This document shows positions 34,785 through 43,859 of a stretch of 64,000 nucleotides of DNA, piece by piece; within the stretch, counting starts at the first letter, position 1; the number at the start of each line of letters is the position of its first letter. The stretch covers positions 496,001-560,000 of the forward strand of contig NZ_RRCN01000001.1 of assembly GCF_003863965.1 (NCBI RefSeq), read 5' to 3'. This DNA comes from Paenibacillus oralis. Its GTDB lineage: Bacteria > Bacillota > Bacilli > Paenibacillales > Paenibacillaceae. Both the position numbers and the translations under genes were made by a program. The notes beneath the pieces were generated by a model. That model worked only from the letters and a program-made list of their open reading frames with translations. It was not told the origin of the DNA and did no database searches.

Positions 34785-36914
34785 TTGATTCGAAAGCTGA
34801 CGATGACATGTTTCGTATTGTTATGCACGTTGTCCTTAACCCTAGGCACCACCTCAGCCAATGCACAATCCTCTGCGCAGCCGCAAAAAAGCACCATCAG
34901 CTGGCCCAAATCGCAAGCGCTTCCAACCTTTGCGAAGGTAAAGCGACTCGATGTCGCTGACGTGTACCAAATTCCCGGCGATATCCGGCTGCTGCTAGCC
35001 ACCTTGCAAGGGGTCGTTAACCGCACAGAGCCGCGGATTTACCTGCTGGAAAGCCAGGAAGAAGGCAAGCTGACCTGGCTGAACGATCTCCAGGCACCCT
35101 ACACGCTGCACGACGATTATTGGAATCTTGTTCGGAAATACAAAAATGAAGTAAAAGGCATGATCATCTACGACCCGGAGGTACCCGACTCGATTAACGT
35201 CGCCACAACTTTGGCCGGGCTGAAGGACGCCGTCGTCGCCAGCCCCGAGCTGGCGGAGCGGCTAAAGGCATCCCCCTATAACTTGAAAGTGACCGACGAT
35301 CTTCGCGGCAAATTCAAGGATCGTATGGATGCCTATACATGGCAATACGAAAATTTATGGAGCAAAACGACGCACCGTATGCTGATCGGGCTCAGCCCAA
35401 ACACATCGATCAGCATCCCGCCGGGACTGCCCGAATCGTTTGAAATCATCGCGGAAGAAACCGAGCAGATCCGCGACGCCAGCAACAAAGGAACGTACGA
35501 TTTTGATTTATCCGGATTTTTGGGGGATGAATCGGTTTATCTGCGTTTCGACGACGCCTTTACCCAGGACGGCTGGGGCCCCGCCGTTCACGAGGTTGTC
35601 GTTAAGGCGGACGGGGAGATCATCGCGCAGTTCATTCCGGGCACGCCGGAGGAAGAGCCGTTTCTTTATGATCGGCAGGACTCGCAGGTTTCCGCCGGGG
35701 ACGGCGGGCACCGTTTTGCCGACAACGGGCGTTATTTCGTTTACCGGTTTACTCCGCCGGAGGGTACGCGCGAGTTGACCGCCTCCGTCGTCATGTGGAA
35801 CCAATACAAGGTTTCGGCCGGGAACGTTGGCCCGCCGTCCTCCGAGCAGAAGGACCCTTACGGCTACCTCCGCGATTATGCTGTTGCCAATAAGGCGATG
35901 GTGTTCTGGCTAGAAGTGAATGACCCGCAGCAGAGAGCGCTGTTTGAACGTATCCTGTCCGAGGTCGAGCCTGGCACGCCTTACTTGGGATGGTTCAGCA
36001 ACGACGTTGCCGGCGAATTCAGCTCGGTGGAAGTGACGTCGAATTACGGGGTCTATGTGCTGGCGGCCGACTGGTTCAGCAATCTGACCGTTTTTTCCGG
36101 CACCAAAGTCCAGCCGGTTAAAGCGAAAGCTCCCCGGGCGCCCGAGCTGGAGAGCAAAATCTACGTCACCTATACGTTCAGCGAGGGCGACAACTTCCAG
36201 TACAACCAGCACAAGATGCGGAATCTGTGGGACGATCCGGCCCGCGGCGAAGTGCCGATCAACTGGACTTCGAGCCCGCTGCTGTATGATGCGGCGCCGG
36301 CGATGCTGAACTATTACCGGAAAACGGCGACAGAGAACGACTTGATCATCGCCGGGCCTTCCGGCGCAGGCTATTTTTATCCGGAAGCCTGGCCGGAATC
36401 GACCTTCGCCGATTATTTGAAGCGTTCCTACAAGTATCTGCAAAAAACCGGCATGGGCCTTCCTTATGTGCTGAACCGGATTGACGGCGAAAACGTCCCG
36501 TTAGGTGATTCCTACGCCCGCGCCTACGAGCGTTATTACAAAGCGCCCGGCCTGTTCCTGAGCTGGGAGGACCGCCACGGCGTCGAAATTTTGCACGATT
36601 CGCTGCCGGTTTCGACGATCCAGGGCATCAGTACGGTTCAGGACGGCCTGCGCATCCTGGAGGAGGCCAAGGCCGGCTGGGACGGAGAATCCCCGCTGTT
36701 CATCTCCCTCGGCCTGCTCGCCTGGAGCATGACGCCGTCGGACGTCGTCCGGATGAGCGAAGCGCTGGGGCCGGAATATGAAGTCGTCCGCGGCGATCAT
36801 TACTTCTCGCTGATCCGCGAAGCGTATGATCTGCCCGCTAAGCACCATGTGCTGGAAGAGAGCGAAAGCAATAACGATAGCTTGCAGCTGGAAGAAACAG
36901 AAGAAACCGAATAA
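34785..36914 (+). CDS. Secreted GxGYxYP-domain putative glycoside hydrolase
   Basis: 709 residues starting with TTG at 34785; GAGGTG lies 8 nt upstream. Signal peptide with cleavage near ANAQ (residues 1-28). The eponymous motif appears as AGPSGAGYFYPEAWP near residue 530, in the GxGYxYP C-terminal domain; the N-terminal domain begins VADVYQIPGDIRLLLATLQG. A beta-sandwich-like insertion sits around 215-330 (DFDLSGFLGDESVYLRFDDA). The family is thought to act on glycans, but its chemistry is unproven. The C-terminus is Glu/Ser-rich. Single gene with its own promoter and a strong terminator. Confidence 0.82.
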   Translation: MIRKLTMTCFVLLCTLSLTLGTTSANAQSSAQPQKSTISWPKSQALPTFAKVKRLDVADVYQIPGDIRLLLATLQGVVNRTEPRIYLLESQEEGKLTWLNDLQAPYTLHDDYWNLVRKYKNEVKGMIIYDPEVPDSINVATTLAGLKDAVVASPELAERLKASPYNLKVTDDLRGKFKDRMDAYTWQYENLWSKTTHRMLIGLSPNTSISIPPGLPESFEIIAEETEQIRDASNKGTYDFDLSGFLGDESVYLRFDDAFTQDGWGPAVHEVVVKADGEIIAQFIPGTPEEEPFLYDRQDSQVSAGDGGHRFADNGRYFVYRFTPPEGTRELTASVVMWNQYKVSAGNVGPPSSEQKDPYGYLRDYAVANKAMVFWLEVNDPQQRALFERILSEVEPGTPYLGWFSNDVAGEFSSVEVTSNYGVYVLAADWFSNLTVFSGTKVQPVKAKAPRAPELESKIYVTYTFSEGDNFQYNQHKMRNLWDDPARGEVPINWTSSPLLYDAAPAMLNYYRKTATENDLIIAGPSGAGYFYPEAWPESTFADYLKRSYKYLQKTGMGLPYVLNRIDGENVPLGDSYARAYERYYKAPGLFLSWEDRHGVEILHDSLPVSTIQGISTVQDGLRILEEAKAGWDGESPLFISLGLLAWSMTPSDVVRMSEALGPEYEVVRGDHYFSLIREAYDLPAKHHVLEESESNNDSLQLEETEETE

Positions 36915-36921
36915 ACGCAAA

Positions 36922-36960
36922 AGAAGACCCGCCGGAGGAATTCGCTCCGGCGGGTCTTTG
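36922..36960 (+). terminator. Intrinsic terminator after the GxGYxYP gene
   Basis: AGACCCGCCGGAG pairs perfectly with CTCCGGCGGGTCT around a 7-nt loop, followed by TTTG. The stem is very strong, with a short U tract. Confidence 0.82.
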
Positions 36961-37090
36961 ATGCGCAAACCAAATCTTGCTGGATATAAAGGCAATCTAA
37001 CCGCCAATTCCATAACCTCCACAAAAACGCAGGCCTTGTGGGCTGGTCGGATGGCGCACAAAATGTACTTGATCGGTTAGGCTCTGATCA

Positions 37091-37276
37091 TTAATTGCAA
37101 ATCATACAACTAACTTTATGTCCATTTACCCAATCATTTGTTTAACTGCATTTCATACAACTATTTCCTCGTCTCTTTGATTCTTCTTCGAAAGATAGTG
37201 GATTAATTGCAGGTTTTACACTTAATCAAGCGCTGTGGCAGTATTTCCGGATAAGTAATTGTATATTTTGCAACTA
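37091..37276. repeat. Four copies of a TTAATTGCAnnTnATACAACTAA repeat
   Basis: Copies at 37091-37113, 37142-37164, 37203-37224 and an inverted copy at about 37254-37276 (AATTGTATATTTTGCAACTAT). Spacing is near 50-60 bp. They lie in a 390-bp gene-free stretch between the terminator at 36960 and the VOC remnant. It is a third intergenic repeat family, distinct from those at 690 and 15414. Confidence 0.65.
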
Positions 37277-37354
37277 TTCCATTCAACAATAGACCCAAGA
37301 AGGCTGGAGTAGGAAGCAGGTCCACTCGGGTTTACTCATGTTCGCCACCATCTC

Positions 37355-37466
37355 TTACACCGGTTCCCCATCGTAAGCCCTCTGCAGCGACGCCATATCG
37401 ATCTTCGCTTTCGTTTGCAGCAGGGCTTTCATGACCTTTTCCGACTTCACCGGATCTCCTTGGTTT
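37355..37466 (-). pseudogene. C-terminal remnant of a VOC/PhnB-like protein
   Basis: The minus frame reads GDPVKSEKVMKALLQTKAKI and then DMASLQRAYDGEPV, ending in TAA at 37355. This matches the conserved tail of PhnB-like VOC proteins (GDP...ARVMxAMLQMxKIDIxxLxxAYxG). Nothing upstream continues the frame: it runs directly into the end of the DHFR-like gene. It is therefore a truncated relic. Confidence 0.65.
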
Positions 37467-37476
37467 AAGACAACTA

Positions 37477-38034
37477 TTATTTTTGATAATACAATCCGAT
37501 TACACCGTTCTTATACGTTTTGTTGCCGGTTAACCGGAGGGATTGCTGCTTGTCGGCCAGAGCAAACAGTTTATCGCCTTGAGAAGCGATCACCGGATGA
37601 ACAAGCAGCCACAACTCGTCATACAATTCATTTTGGATGAAGGATTGCCATGTTTTTGCGCCGCTCTCGACAGATATTTGATTTACCCGGTTTTTGAGCG
37701 CTTCCAACTCCCGCGCGAGTTCCCCGTCGTCTTTGACGACGATTTGCTCCGAGTTTCTCCATACTAAATCCACTTCGGAATGAGAAACAACCACTTTGGG
37801 AATTTCGTTCATGCGACGGGCTATCGCACGCTCCAGCTCATTGGACGAGTTTTCCGCCTGCTGCCAGTACTCGGCCAGTGAGGCGTAACTATTTTTGCCC
37901 ACTATGATTGTATCTACCGTATTGTAATACTCCAAATAATCCTCCAAAATCTCCTCGCTTAGCATCATCCACAAGTGTTCATCCGAGACTACTCCGTCCA
38001 GCGACACCTGCATGGTTAAAATGATCTTCCCCAT
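37477..38034 (-). CDS. Dihydrofolate-reductase-like / RibD C-terminal family protein
   Basis: 185 residues of the DHFR/RibD_C fold: GKIILTMQVSLDGVVSDEHL at the start, TIIVGKNSYASLAEYW, IPKVVVSH, SVESGAKTWQSFIQNELYDE and the ending LTGNKTYKNGVIGLYYQK. Such stand-alone proteins are NADPH-binding reductases of unknown substrate, common near ArsR-type regulators in Bacillales. I use the ATG at 38034; a TTG four codons earlier touches the ribosome site. The ArsR gene lies upstream on the same strand with a 190-nt gap. Confidence 0.85.
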   Translation of the reverse strand: MGKIILTMQVSLDGVVSDEHLWMMLSEEILEDYLEYYNTVDTIIVGKNSYASLAEYWQQAENSSNELERAIARRMNEIPKVVVSHSEVDLVWRNSEQIVVKDDGELARELEALKNRVNQISVESGAKTWQSFIQNELYDELWLLVHPVIASQGDKLFALADKQQSLRLTGNKTYKNGVIGLYYQK

Positions 38035-38227
38035 TCCTGCGATCAACTCCCTAACTTAAAGTATTATTTACGAAACACTATATCATCTTCCAGGTTCGGG
38101 AGTTTCTCACAGATTGCTGACCTGAGGCATCCGGTAGCCCGTTTTTTGAATATTTTCAGTGTCTGTCAACTTCTATTGTTGAACGCAAATTGGCGACAAG
38201 GGGAATATCCCTATGCCGCCAGTTTTA

Positions 38228-38554
38228 CTAATGTTTATTTTTGGGATTCATCAAATCTTGAAGATAAGCATCCAAGCGGTCGAACCTCTCGTTCCATATA
38301 TGACGATAGGAATCCAGCCACTCGTCCATCTCCTGAAAAGGCTCCGGCCGCAGCTGATAAATCCGGCGATTGGCGTCAGCCTGCATATCCACGATTCCCG
38401 CATCAAGAAGCACGCGGAGATGCTTGGATACTTGAGGCTGCCGCAGCTCAAGCCGATCGGTTATTCCCCCGACTGTGAGCGGGCCTTCACGCAGTAATTC
38501 AACAATGTGCAAACGGTTAGATTCCGCAAGGGCGCTTAATACCGCTGTGTCCAT
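38228..38554 (-). CDS. ArsR-family transcriptional regulator
   Basis: 108 residues, winged HTH (SALAESNRLHIVELLREGPL; LELRQPQVSKHLRVLLDAGI; ANRRIYQLRPEPFQEMDEWL). No metal-binding ELCVCDL-type Cys motif, so it belongs to the metal-independent group that is often paired with AHSA1, VOC or DHFR-like genes. It may regulate the DHFR-like gene downstream. Confidence 0.88.
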   Translation of the reverse strand: MDTAVLSALAESNRLHIVELLREGPLTVGGITDRLELRQPQVSKHLRVLLDAGIVDMQADANRRIYQLRPEPFQEMDEWLDSYRHIWNERFDRLDAYLQDLMNPKNKH

Positions 38555-38703
38555 ATGATTTTACTTCCCATACAGCAACGTTTCACTTTCTAAAATAAAA
38601 GGTGGTCATTTCTCTGGTTATCACCGATCCGGATTTTCAATCCCCGAAATCGCACTGTATGGCTGCCTCCTTACTCCAATTTTTTATTGCATCAATCGCT
38701 TAA

Positions 38704-38733
38704 AATATACATAAAACAGAATATTCCTGTCAA
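38704..38733 (-). promoter_or_regulatory. Candidate promoter upstream of the ArsR gene
   Basis: Minus-strand TTGACA, an 18-nt spacer and TATATT, about 150 nt before the ArsR start. The leader includes an AAGGAGG at about 38665-38671 without a following ORF of useful length. The rest of 38555-39022 shows no gene; it is AT-rich and presumably holds the promoter of the kinase gene. Confidence 0.5.
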
Positions 38734-39022
38734 GGAATGAACGCTCGCCGACCATTTCGACAACAGATTTCAATTCTTGGCCGAGACGTTTGCCGATTGA
38801 AACCATTATTTTCGAGATAATTGGTATTTATCGTTGAATTGTTAGGCACTACTTGAAACCACTTTTCTTTAGAATAAACTCGTAGGCTCCCATACTTTCG
38901 TTTCGTAAAGTGAATCTATTCCTCGTTGTTCCCAATTATTACATACAATTTAAAATAATTGTTCATGGTTTTCTTCGGGCGAGAATGCTATTCTAATAAC
39001 CAATTGCAAAGCGGGAGGTCAT

Positions 39023-40789
39023 ATGCGTATGTATTGGTTTAAGACACGAAGGCTGCAACCAACATTGGTTGTCATGCTGAGTCTGCTTATTTTGACTCTG
39101 ATGACACTACTTAGCATTGTTGTCTACTACTCAACATCTAGGCTGATCTCTTCAAAGCTAAGTGAATCTTCACTGTCCGAGCTGGAGCAGACGAACTCCC
39201 AGATGAACCAAAGAATGACTTCAATCCGGGCCACTGCGCTATCGATTGTCATTAATCCGGAGGTGACCTCGATCCTTCAACAAACCGATCGATCAGACAT
39301 ATATCAGCAAATTCGGAACAACGATATTGCCTCACGCATTTTATCAAATGCGGCATATTCCCGAAACGATATTAGCGAAATCATGATTGTAACCGACCGA
39401 CTCGGCATTTACAACTACTCTAATCCGAATGGTTTTTATGAGCAAAGCCGAGCCGTGGAAAAACCCTTCTGGTCTTTCGTTGAGTCTCGCAAAGAAGGAT
39501 TTATCCCCCCTCGCCAAAATGATATGCGCAGCGACGGAACAAATTCAAACATTTTAACTTATTTTCATGAAATTACTAAAGGCGAAACTCAGCTCGGTTA
39601 TGTCTTTATCAATCTGCATTTTAGCAGCTTCCAAGACCTGGCGGAACGGCGTTCATCGAATGGTGACCTGCTTTATTTCGCCGATGAGAACAATGAGATT
39701 TATGATACCTCCGGAGCAAAGCTGTCTGACAAGGCCACGCACGATATCGTAGCGTCCTTTGCAGATCAAAGACAGGGATATACGCTCACTCAGCTTGGAG
39801 ATCGCAAATATTTAAGCGTTTTCAGTTCACCTAACGACTTCCACTGGCGAATCATTCGCTTTAAACCCTATGCCGATGTAATCGAAGGTATGCCAGCTCT
39901 CTTTACCCGATTACTGCTTGTCGCTGCTGGTTGCTTTATCCTCGCGGTAATTGGCGCGGTATTGTTCTCACGGTCAGTTACCCAGCCGCTGAAGCGGTTG
40001 ATTCGGCAAATGAACAAGGTCGGCTATGGCAACTTTAATATTGAACTAGATTCAGACTATACCAACGAAATCGGGCAACTGAATGAGAAATTCCTAAATA
40101 TGTCGTCCAAGATTCGAGAATTAATGGAAGACCGTGAGCGTGAGCAGAAGCAACTTCGGGAAATGGAACTTCGAGCGCTTCAATCCCAGATTAATCCTCA
40201 CTTTCTTTACAATACTCTGGATGCGATAAACTGGATGGCAATCCGGCATAAAGCGCCAGAGATCAGCTCGATGACGGCAAGTCTTGGGAAAATTTTCAGG
40301 TTAAGCCTTAACAAAGGCCGGGAGTTGACAACGGTGTCCAGCGAACTTACCCACCTGGATGCTTACATTCATATTATGCGTCACAAATACCGGGACAGGT
40401 TCACTTACGTTCAGCATATTGATTCCGGTATGCTTTCTTGTGAAACCATCAAAATCATTCTGCAGCCTTTAGTGGAAAACTGTTTTGTCCACGGACTTGC
40501 CAGCAGCAAGGGAGCAGGCCAAATCGAAGTCACCGGATACTGCTGCGAGGACGATCTAATCTTCCAAATCCGGGACGACGGAACCGGTGTAAACGCAGAA
40601 TTATTAAATGAGGCGTTGAAACAAGGGGTTGGATCGGTTGGCTACGGTATTCATAACGTAAATGAAAGGATCAGACTGCATTATGGGCATTCTTACGGTC
40701 TGAGTTACTTAAATGTAGAACGGGGAACACTTGCACAGATCAGGCTTCCCCGCCGATTGTATCGACACATGGAGGAGGAGACACATTGA
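39023..40789 (+). CDS. YesM-type sensor histidine kinase
   Basis: 588 residues. First membrane helix at 15-37, extracellular sensor domain of about 250 residues, second helix near 292-312, a HAMP domain (SRSVTQPLKRLIRQMNKVGY), His_kinase block with phospho-acceptor His in LRALQSQINPHFLYNTLDAI, and an ATPase domain (PLVENCFVHGLAS; IRDDGTGV). It senses an extracellular sugar signal and phosphorylates the YesN-type regulator, whose TTG start overlaps its stop by 4 nt. GGGAGG precedes two closely spaced ATGs; the upstream one is given. Confidence 0.92.
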   Translation: MRMYWFKTRRLQPTLVVMLSLLILTLMTLLSIVVYYSTSRLISSKLSESSLSELEQTNSQMNQRMTSIRATALSIVINPEVTSILQQTDRSDIYQQIRNNDIASRILSNAAYSRNDISEIMIVTDRLGIYNYSNPNGFYEQSRAVEKPFWSFVESRKEGFIPPRQNDMRSDGTNSNILTYFHEITKGETQLGYVFINLHFSSFQDLAERRSSNGDLLYFADENNEIYDTSGAKLSDKATHDIVASFADQRQGYTLTQLGDRKYLSVFSSPNDFHWRIIRFKPYADVIEGMPALFTRLLLVAAGCFILAVIGAVLFSRSVTQPLKRLIRQMNKVGYGNFNIELDSDYTNEIGQLNEKFLNMSSKIRELMEDREREQKQLREMELRALQSQINPHFLYNTLDAINWMAIRHKAPEISSMTASLGKIFRLSLNKGRELTTVSSELTHLDAYIHIMRHKYRDRFTYVQHIDSGMLSCETIKIILQPLVENCFVHGLASSKGAGQIEVTGYCCEDDLIFQIRDDGTGVNAELLNEALKQGVGSVGYGIHNVNERIRLHYGHSYGLSYLNVERGTLAQIRLPRRLYRHMEEETH

Positions 40790-42351
40790 GCGAACTTCGC
40801 GTGCTGCTTGTAGATGATGAAGATTTTGTACTGGAGGGATTAAGAGACGCTGTTGAATGGGGGGAATACGGCATGCGGGTTGTCGGCTTTGCGAATAACG
40901 GAAAAGAAGCGCTGGACTTGCTCTCAGACTCCGAAACGCCGATTGATATCATCTTCACTGATATAAAAATGCCGATCATGGACGGCTTCCAGTTAACCGA
41001 AGCACTTAAATCCATGAATTACCCCAGTAAAATTGTCGTACTTACCGGTCATGAGGAGTTCGAATTTGCCAAAAAGGCAATTTCTTACGGCATATTTGAA
41101 TATTTACTTAAACCAGTTGAGTTGGATTCAATCGTCAAAGTGCTCCAACGGCTGACTGATATGATATCCAAAGAGAGGGAACGAATTAATGAGACGATAC
41201 GGGTAGAGAATAAACTGAAAGAAAGTTTGCCTCTTTTGCAAGAACGTCTGCTGTTCAGCATGTTAAGCGGAGACTATGAACCAGAACTTATGGAATTTAT
41301 AGGCCTGCCTATGGAGGCACCCTATTACCAAACGGTTATCGGCTATGTGGAGCCCGCACTCACGGCCGTGCCTGACATGGAATTGATTCGGCGGGTAGTT
41401 TGCGATGCTGCAAAATCGTGCGGTTATCCTGTCGGACTGCTCTATAATGCTAGAGGAATTATTCTTATTATAAGCTTTTCCAGTGCCGACGCTGCAGTTC
41501 AACTTGGAGCGGCCTTGGATGAAGCTGGTTATGGAATTAAGGTTAGGCATCGTATATCATTTCGCTTTGTCTATGGCAAGCTATGTACTGCTTCTTACCA
41601 AATACCCAAATCATTTCAGGAAGCACGCGAGGCGATGAAACTCAGGTTGTTCTCTGTCGGCGAGCCTGCCGGCGGACGGGAGGAAACGTTTGAAAACGGT
41701 CAGACTTTATTTCCACTCAAAGAACGTCAGAGACTGTTAAATGCAGTTTATGCCCGTAACAGCCAATGGGTTGAACAGTATCTGGATCGTCTCCACCAAG
41801 AGTACAAAAAGTCGCAGACTCTATATCCGGCCGGTTATATCCATAAACTAAGCAGCGAATTGATCATGCTGCTTTCCCTGATTCTCTATGAGCGTAATGA
41901 GACGGCAAATTCTCTGGCCCCTGAATACTCGGGCATTTTAAACAAAATACGGAAGCATAGTCATCCCGACGATATCTTCCCGCCGATTAAAGCCCTCTAC
42001 AAACGGCTGGTGGACTTTCTTCCGGAAGCCGTAGACAAAAAGAACCGCCAGGCTATTCGCTTGTGCCTCGATTACATTGAAAGTAATCTTCATACGGAAA
42101 TACGACTAGAAGACATCGCTCAAATGGTGTTTCTTACGCCAAATTATTTAGGCACTTTGTTTAAGGAAGCAGTAGGAACAGGGTTTTCTGAATACGTGAC
42201 CCAGCAGCGGATGGAGCGCGCAAAAAAACTTCTGCTCGTTCCCGGCAGCCGGGTCTACGAAGTGTCGCAACAAGTCGGCTACAAAAACGCTCATTATTTC
42301 AGTAAGCTGTTTAAAGAATATACCGGAGTAAAACCGTCCCAATTCAAGTGA
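40786..42351 (+). CDS. YesN-type response regulator with AraC output
   Basis: 521 residues starting with TTG at 40786 behind GGAGGAGG. Receiver 1-120 (LLVDDEDFVLEGLRDAVEWG; phospho-acceptor Asp in IIFTDIKMPIMDG), a long central helical and GGDEF-like linker region, and an AraC double HTH at the C-terminus (IRLEDIAQMVFLTPNYLGTL; VYEVSQQVGYKNAHYFSKLF). It probably activates the importer operon beginning 130 nt downstream. Confidence 0.92.
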   Translation: MSELRVLLVDDEDFVLEGLRDAVEWGEYGMRVVGFANNGKEALDLLSDSETPIDIIFTDIKMPIMDGFQLTEALKSMNYPSKIVVLTGHEEFEFAKKAISYGIFEYLLKPVELDSIVKVLQRLTDMISKERERINETIRVENKLKESLPLLQERLLFSMLSGDYEPELMEFIGLPMEAPYYQTVIGYVEPALTAVPDMELIRRVVCDAAKSCGYPVGLLYNARGIILIISFSSADAAVQLGAALDEAGYGIKVRHRISFRFVYGKLCTASYQIPKSFQEAREAMKLRLFSVGEPAGGREETFENGQTLFPLKERQRLLNAVYARNSQWVEQYLDRLHQEYKKSQTLYPAGYIHKLSSELIMLLSLILYERNETANSLAPEYSGILNKIRKHSHPDDIFPPIKALYKRLVDFLPEAVDKKNRQAIRLCLDYIESNLHTEIRLEDIAQMVFLTPNYLGTLFKEAVGTGFSEYVTQQRMERAKKLLLVPGSRVYEVSQQVGYKNAHYFSKLFKEYTGVKPSQFK

Positions 42352-42414
42352 TTCACTTAGAAAGCGATTTCTCTGTTGAATCGTGTTGGTTTTAGTTGTT
42401 CCTTTATCTATAAT

Positions 42415-42430
42415 CTGAAAGCGCTTTATC
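42415..42430 (+). promoter_or_regulatory. cre site before the YesMN-linked importer
   Basis: CTGAAAGCGCTTTATC closely matches the CcpA consensus TGAAAGCGNTTNCA over its core. It lies 50 nt before the binding-protein start, consistent with carbon catabolite repression. Confidence 0.7.
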
Positions 42431-42479
42431 TTAAACTTTGAAATGTAAGCAGAACATTACTCAACAGGAGGTCAATCTA

Positions 42480-43781
42480 ATGAAACGGAAAACATGGTCC
42501 ATTGCCGTTCTTTCCGCAGTCTTGCTGACGCTGTCAGCTTGTTCGAACAGCGGTACGGAAAATGCTGATACCGGCAGCGGCAAAGAAACGGTAGAGCTGC
42601 GCTTCGCCTGGTGGGGATCGGAAGACCGTCACACCGCTACACTTGAAGCAATTAAAATTTTCGAAGAAAAAAATCCCGGCATTAAAATCCTTCCCGAATA
42701 TTCCGGCTTCGACGGCTACGAGTCCAAGCTGCAGGCCCAGGTCGCCGGCAATAGTGCGCCGGATCTTTTCCAGTCGACCGGGGATATCAATAACCGGCTT
42801 GGTGTCGACGCCATGCTCCCTTTGGACGGCGTGCTCGATACGAAAGGCATGAACGAGACGACGATGGAATCGGTCGCTATGGACGGGAAAACGGTCGGCG
42901 CTTACATTGGACTTGCTGCGGATGCCTATTTGTACGATAAAACATTACTCGACAGTCTGGGCGTAGAGCCTCCGAAGCCACCCTATACATGGGACGACTT
43001 GGCTGCCAAATTCAAGGAAGTCTCCGAGAAATCAGGTGGCAAGGTTTACGGTGCGGTCGACTCCTCGGTTGCCTTCGATGTATTTAAAATCTTTGGCGTA
43101 ACCGCTCTGGATGCTCCTGAGCCGTTTCCAAACGACACAAAATCGTACACATTCACCGAGGACCAGATCAAAGCCTACTATCAGTATTGGGCCGATCTGA
43201 GAGCGGCAAATGCCGTTGCTCCTCCCGATCTGTCCGCGACCTCCGATGACTCCGCGAACTCGCTGATTGTCAAAGGCAAGGCAGCCTTTGTGCCGATCGC
43301 TTCAAGTTCATTCAGCCGGTTTCAGAGTCAGACTAAAAATACGCTCGATATGGTAATGATGCCGCAGAGTGCTTCAACCGGAAGAACCGTGCTGCCGGGG
43401 ACAAGCCAGGTGCTTTCCATCAGCGCAACTACAAAACATCCAGAGGAAGCAGCTAAGTTTCTTAACTTCTTCGTCCACGACACGGATGCGGCTAAAGTGC
43501 TAAAGACGACCCGGGGGGTTCTCCCAACCGAAGAACAGCGGGAAGCGTTGCTGTCCACGGCGGATCTGTCGGAAGGCGATAAAAAGAACATCGATTTGAT
43601 CCAGGCAATCAATAAGCTGGAAGGGGTCGCAATCTCCTTCCCGCCGAGCGGTCCCCAGATTCTAAACTGGAAAGGCTCGATTGAAAAGGTCGGTCAAGAA
43701 ATAGCGTTTGGTAAAATCAGCGTCGACGAAGGCGCGAAAAAGCTGATGAACGAAGTGAACGCCGTATTTGGCGGCAAGTAA
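42480..43781 (+). CDS. Sugar-binding lipoprotein of ABC importer
   Basis: 433 residues from the ATG at 42480, AGGAGG 8 nt upstream. Lipobox LSACSNSG. Type-1 sugar-binding fold (LRFAWWGSEDRHTATLEAIK; FDGYESKLQAQVAGNSAPDL). Typical of YtfQ-unrelated, MalE-like oligosaccharide receptors linked to YesMN systems. A GH43-like enzyme in the same operon hints at arabinose- or xylose-containing oligosaccharides. Confidence 0.9.
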   Translation: MKRKTWSIAVLSAVLLTLSACSNSGTENADTGSGKETVELRFAWWGSEDRHTATLEAIKIFEEKNPGIKILPEYSGFDGYESKLQAQVAGNSAPDLFQSTGDINNRLGVDAMLPLDGVLDTKGMNETTMESVAMDGKTVGAYIGLAADAYLYDKTLLDSLGVEPPKPPYTWDDLAAKFKEVSEKSGGKVYGAVDSSVAFDVFKIFGVTALDAPEPFPNDTKSYTFTEDQIKAYYQYWADLRAANAVAPPDLSATSDDSANSLIVKGKAAFVPIASSSFSRFQSQTKNTLDMVMMPQSASTGRTVLPGTSQVLSISATTKHPEEAAKFLNFFVHDTDAAKVLKTTRGVLPTEEQREALLSTADLSEGDKKNIDLIQAINKLEGVAISFPPSGPQILNWKGSIEKVGQEIAFGKISVDEGAKKLMNEVNAVFGGK

Positions 43782-43798
43782 CAGCAGAATCGCGAGAG

Positions 43799-43817
43799 GC
43801 GGGCATAGCCCGCTTTT
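43799..43817 (+). terminator. Intercistronic hairpin after the binding-protein gene
   Basis: GCGGGC-ATA-GCCCGC followed by TTTTCC, 18 nt after the stop codon and 43 nt before the permease start. Probably a partial terminator that keeps binding-protein mRNA in excess. Confidence 0.55.
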
Positions 43818-43859
43818 CCGATTCCTCTGCGCTTCAACATCAGAAAGGAGCTGGAGTCT

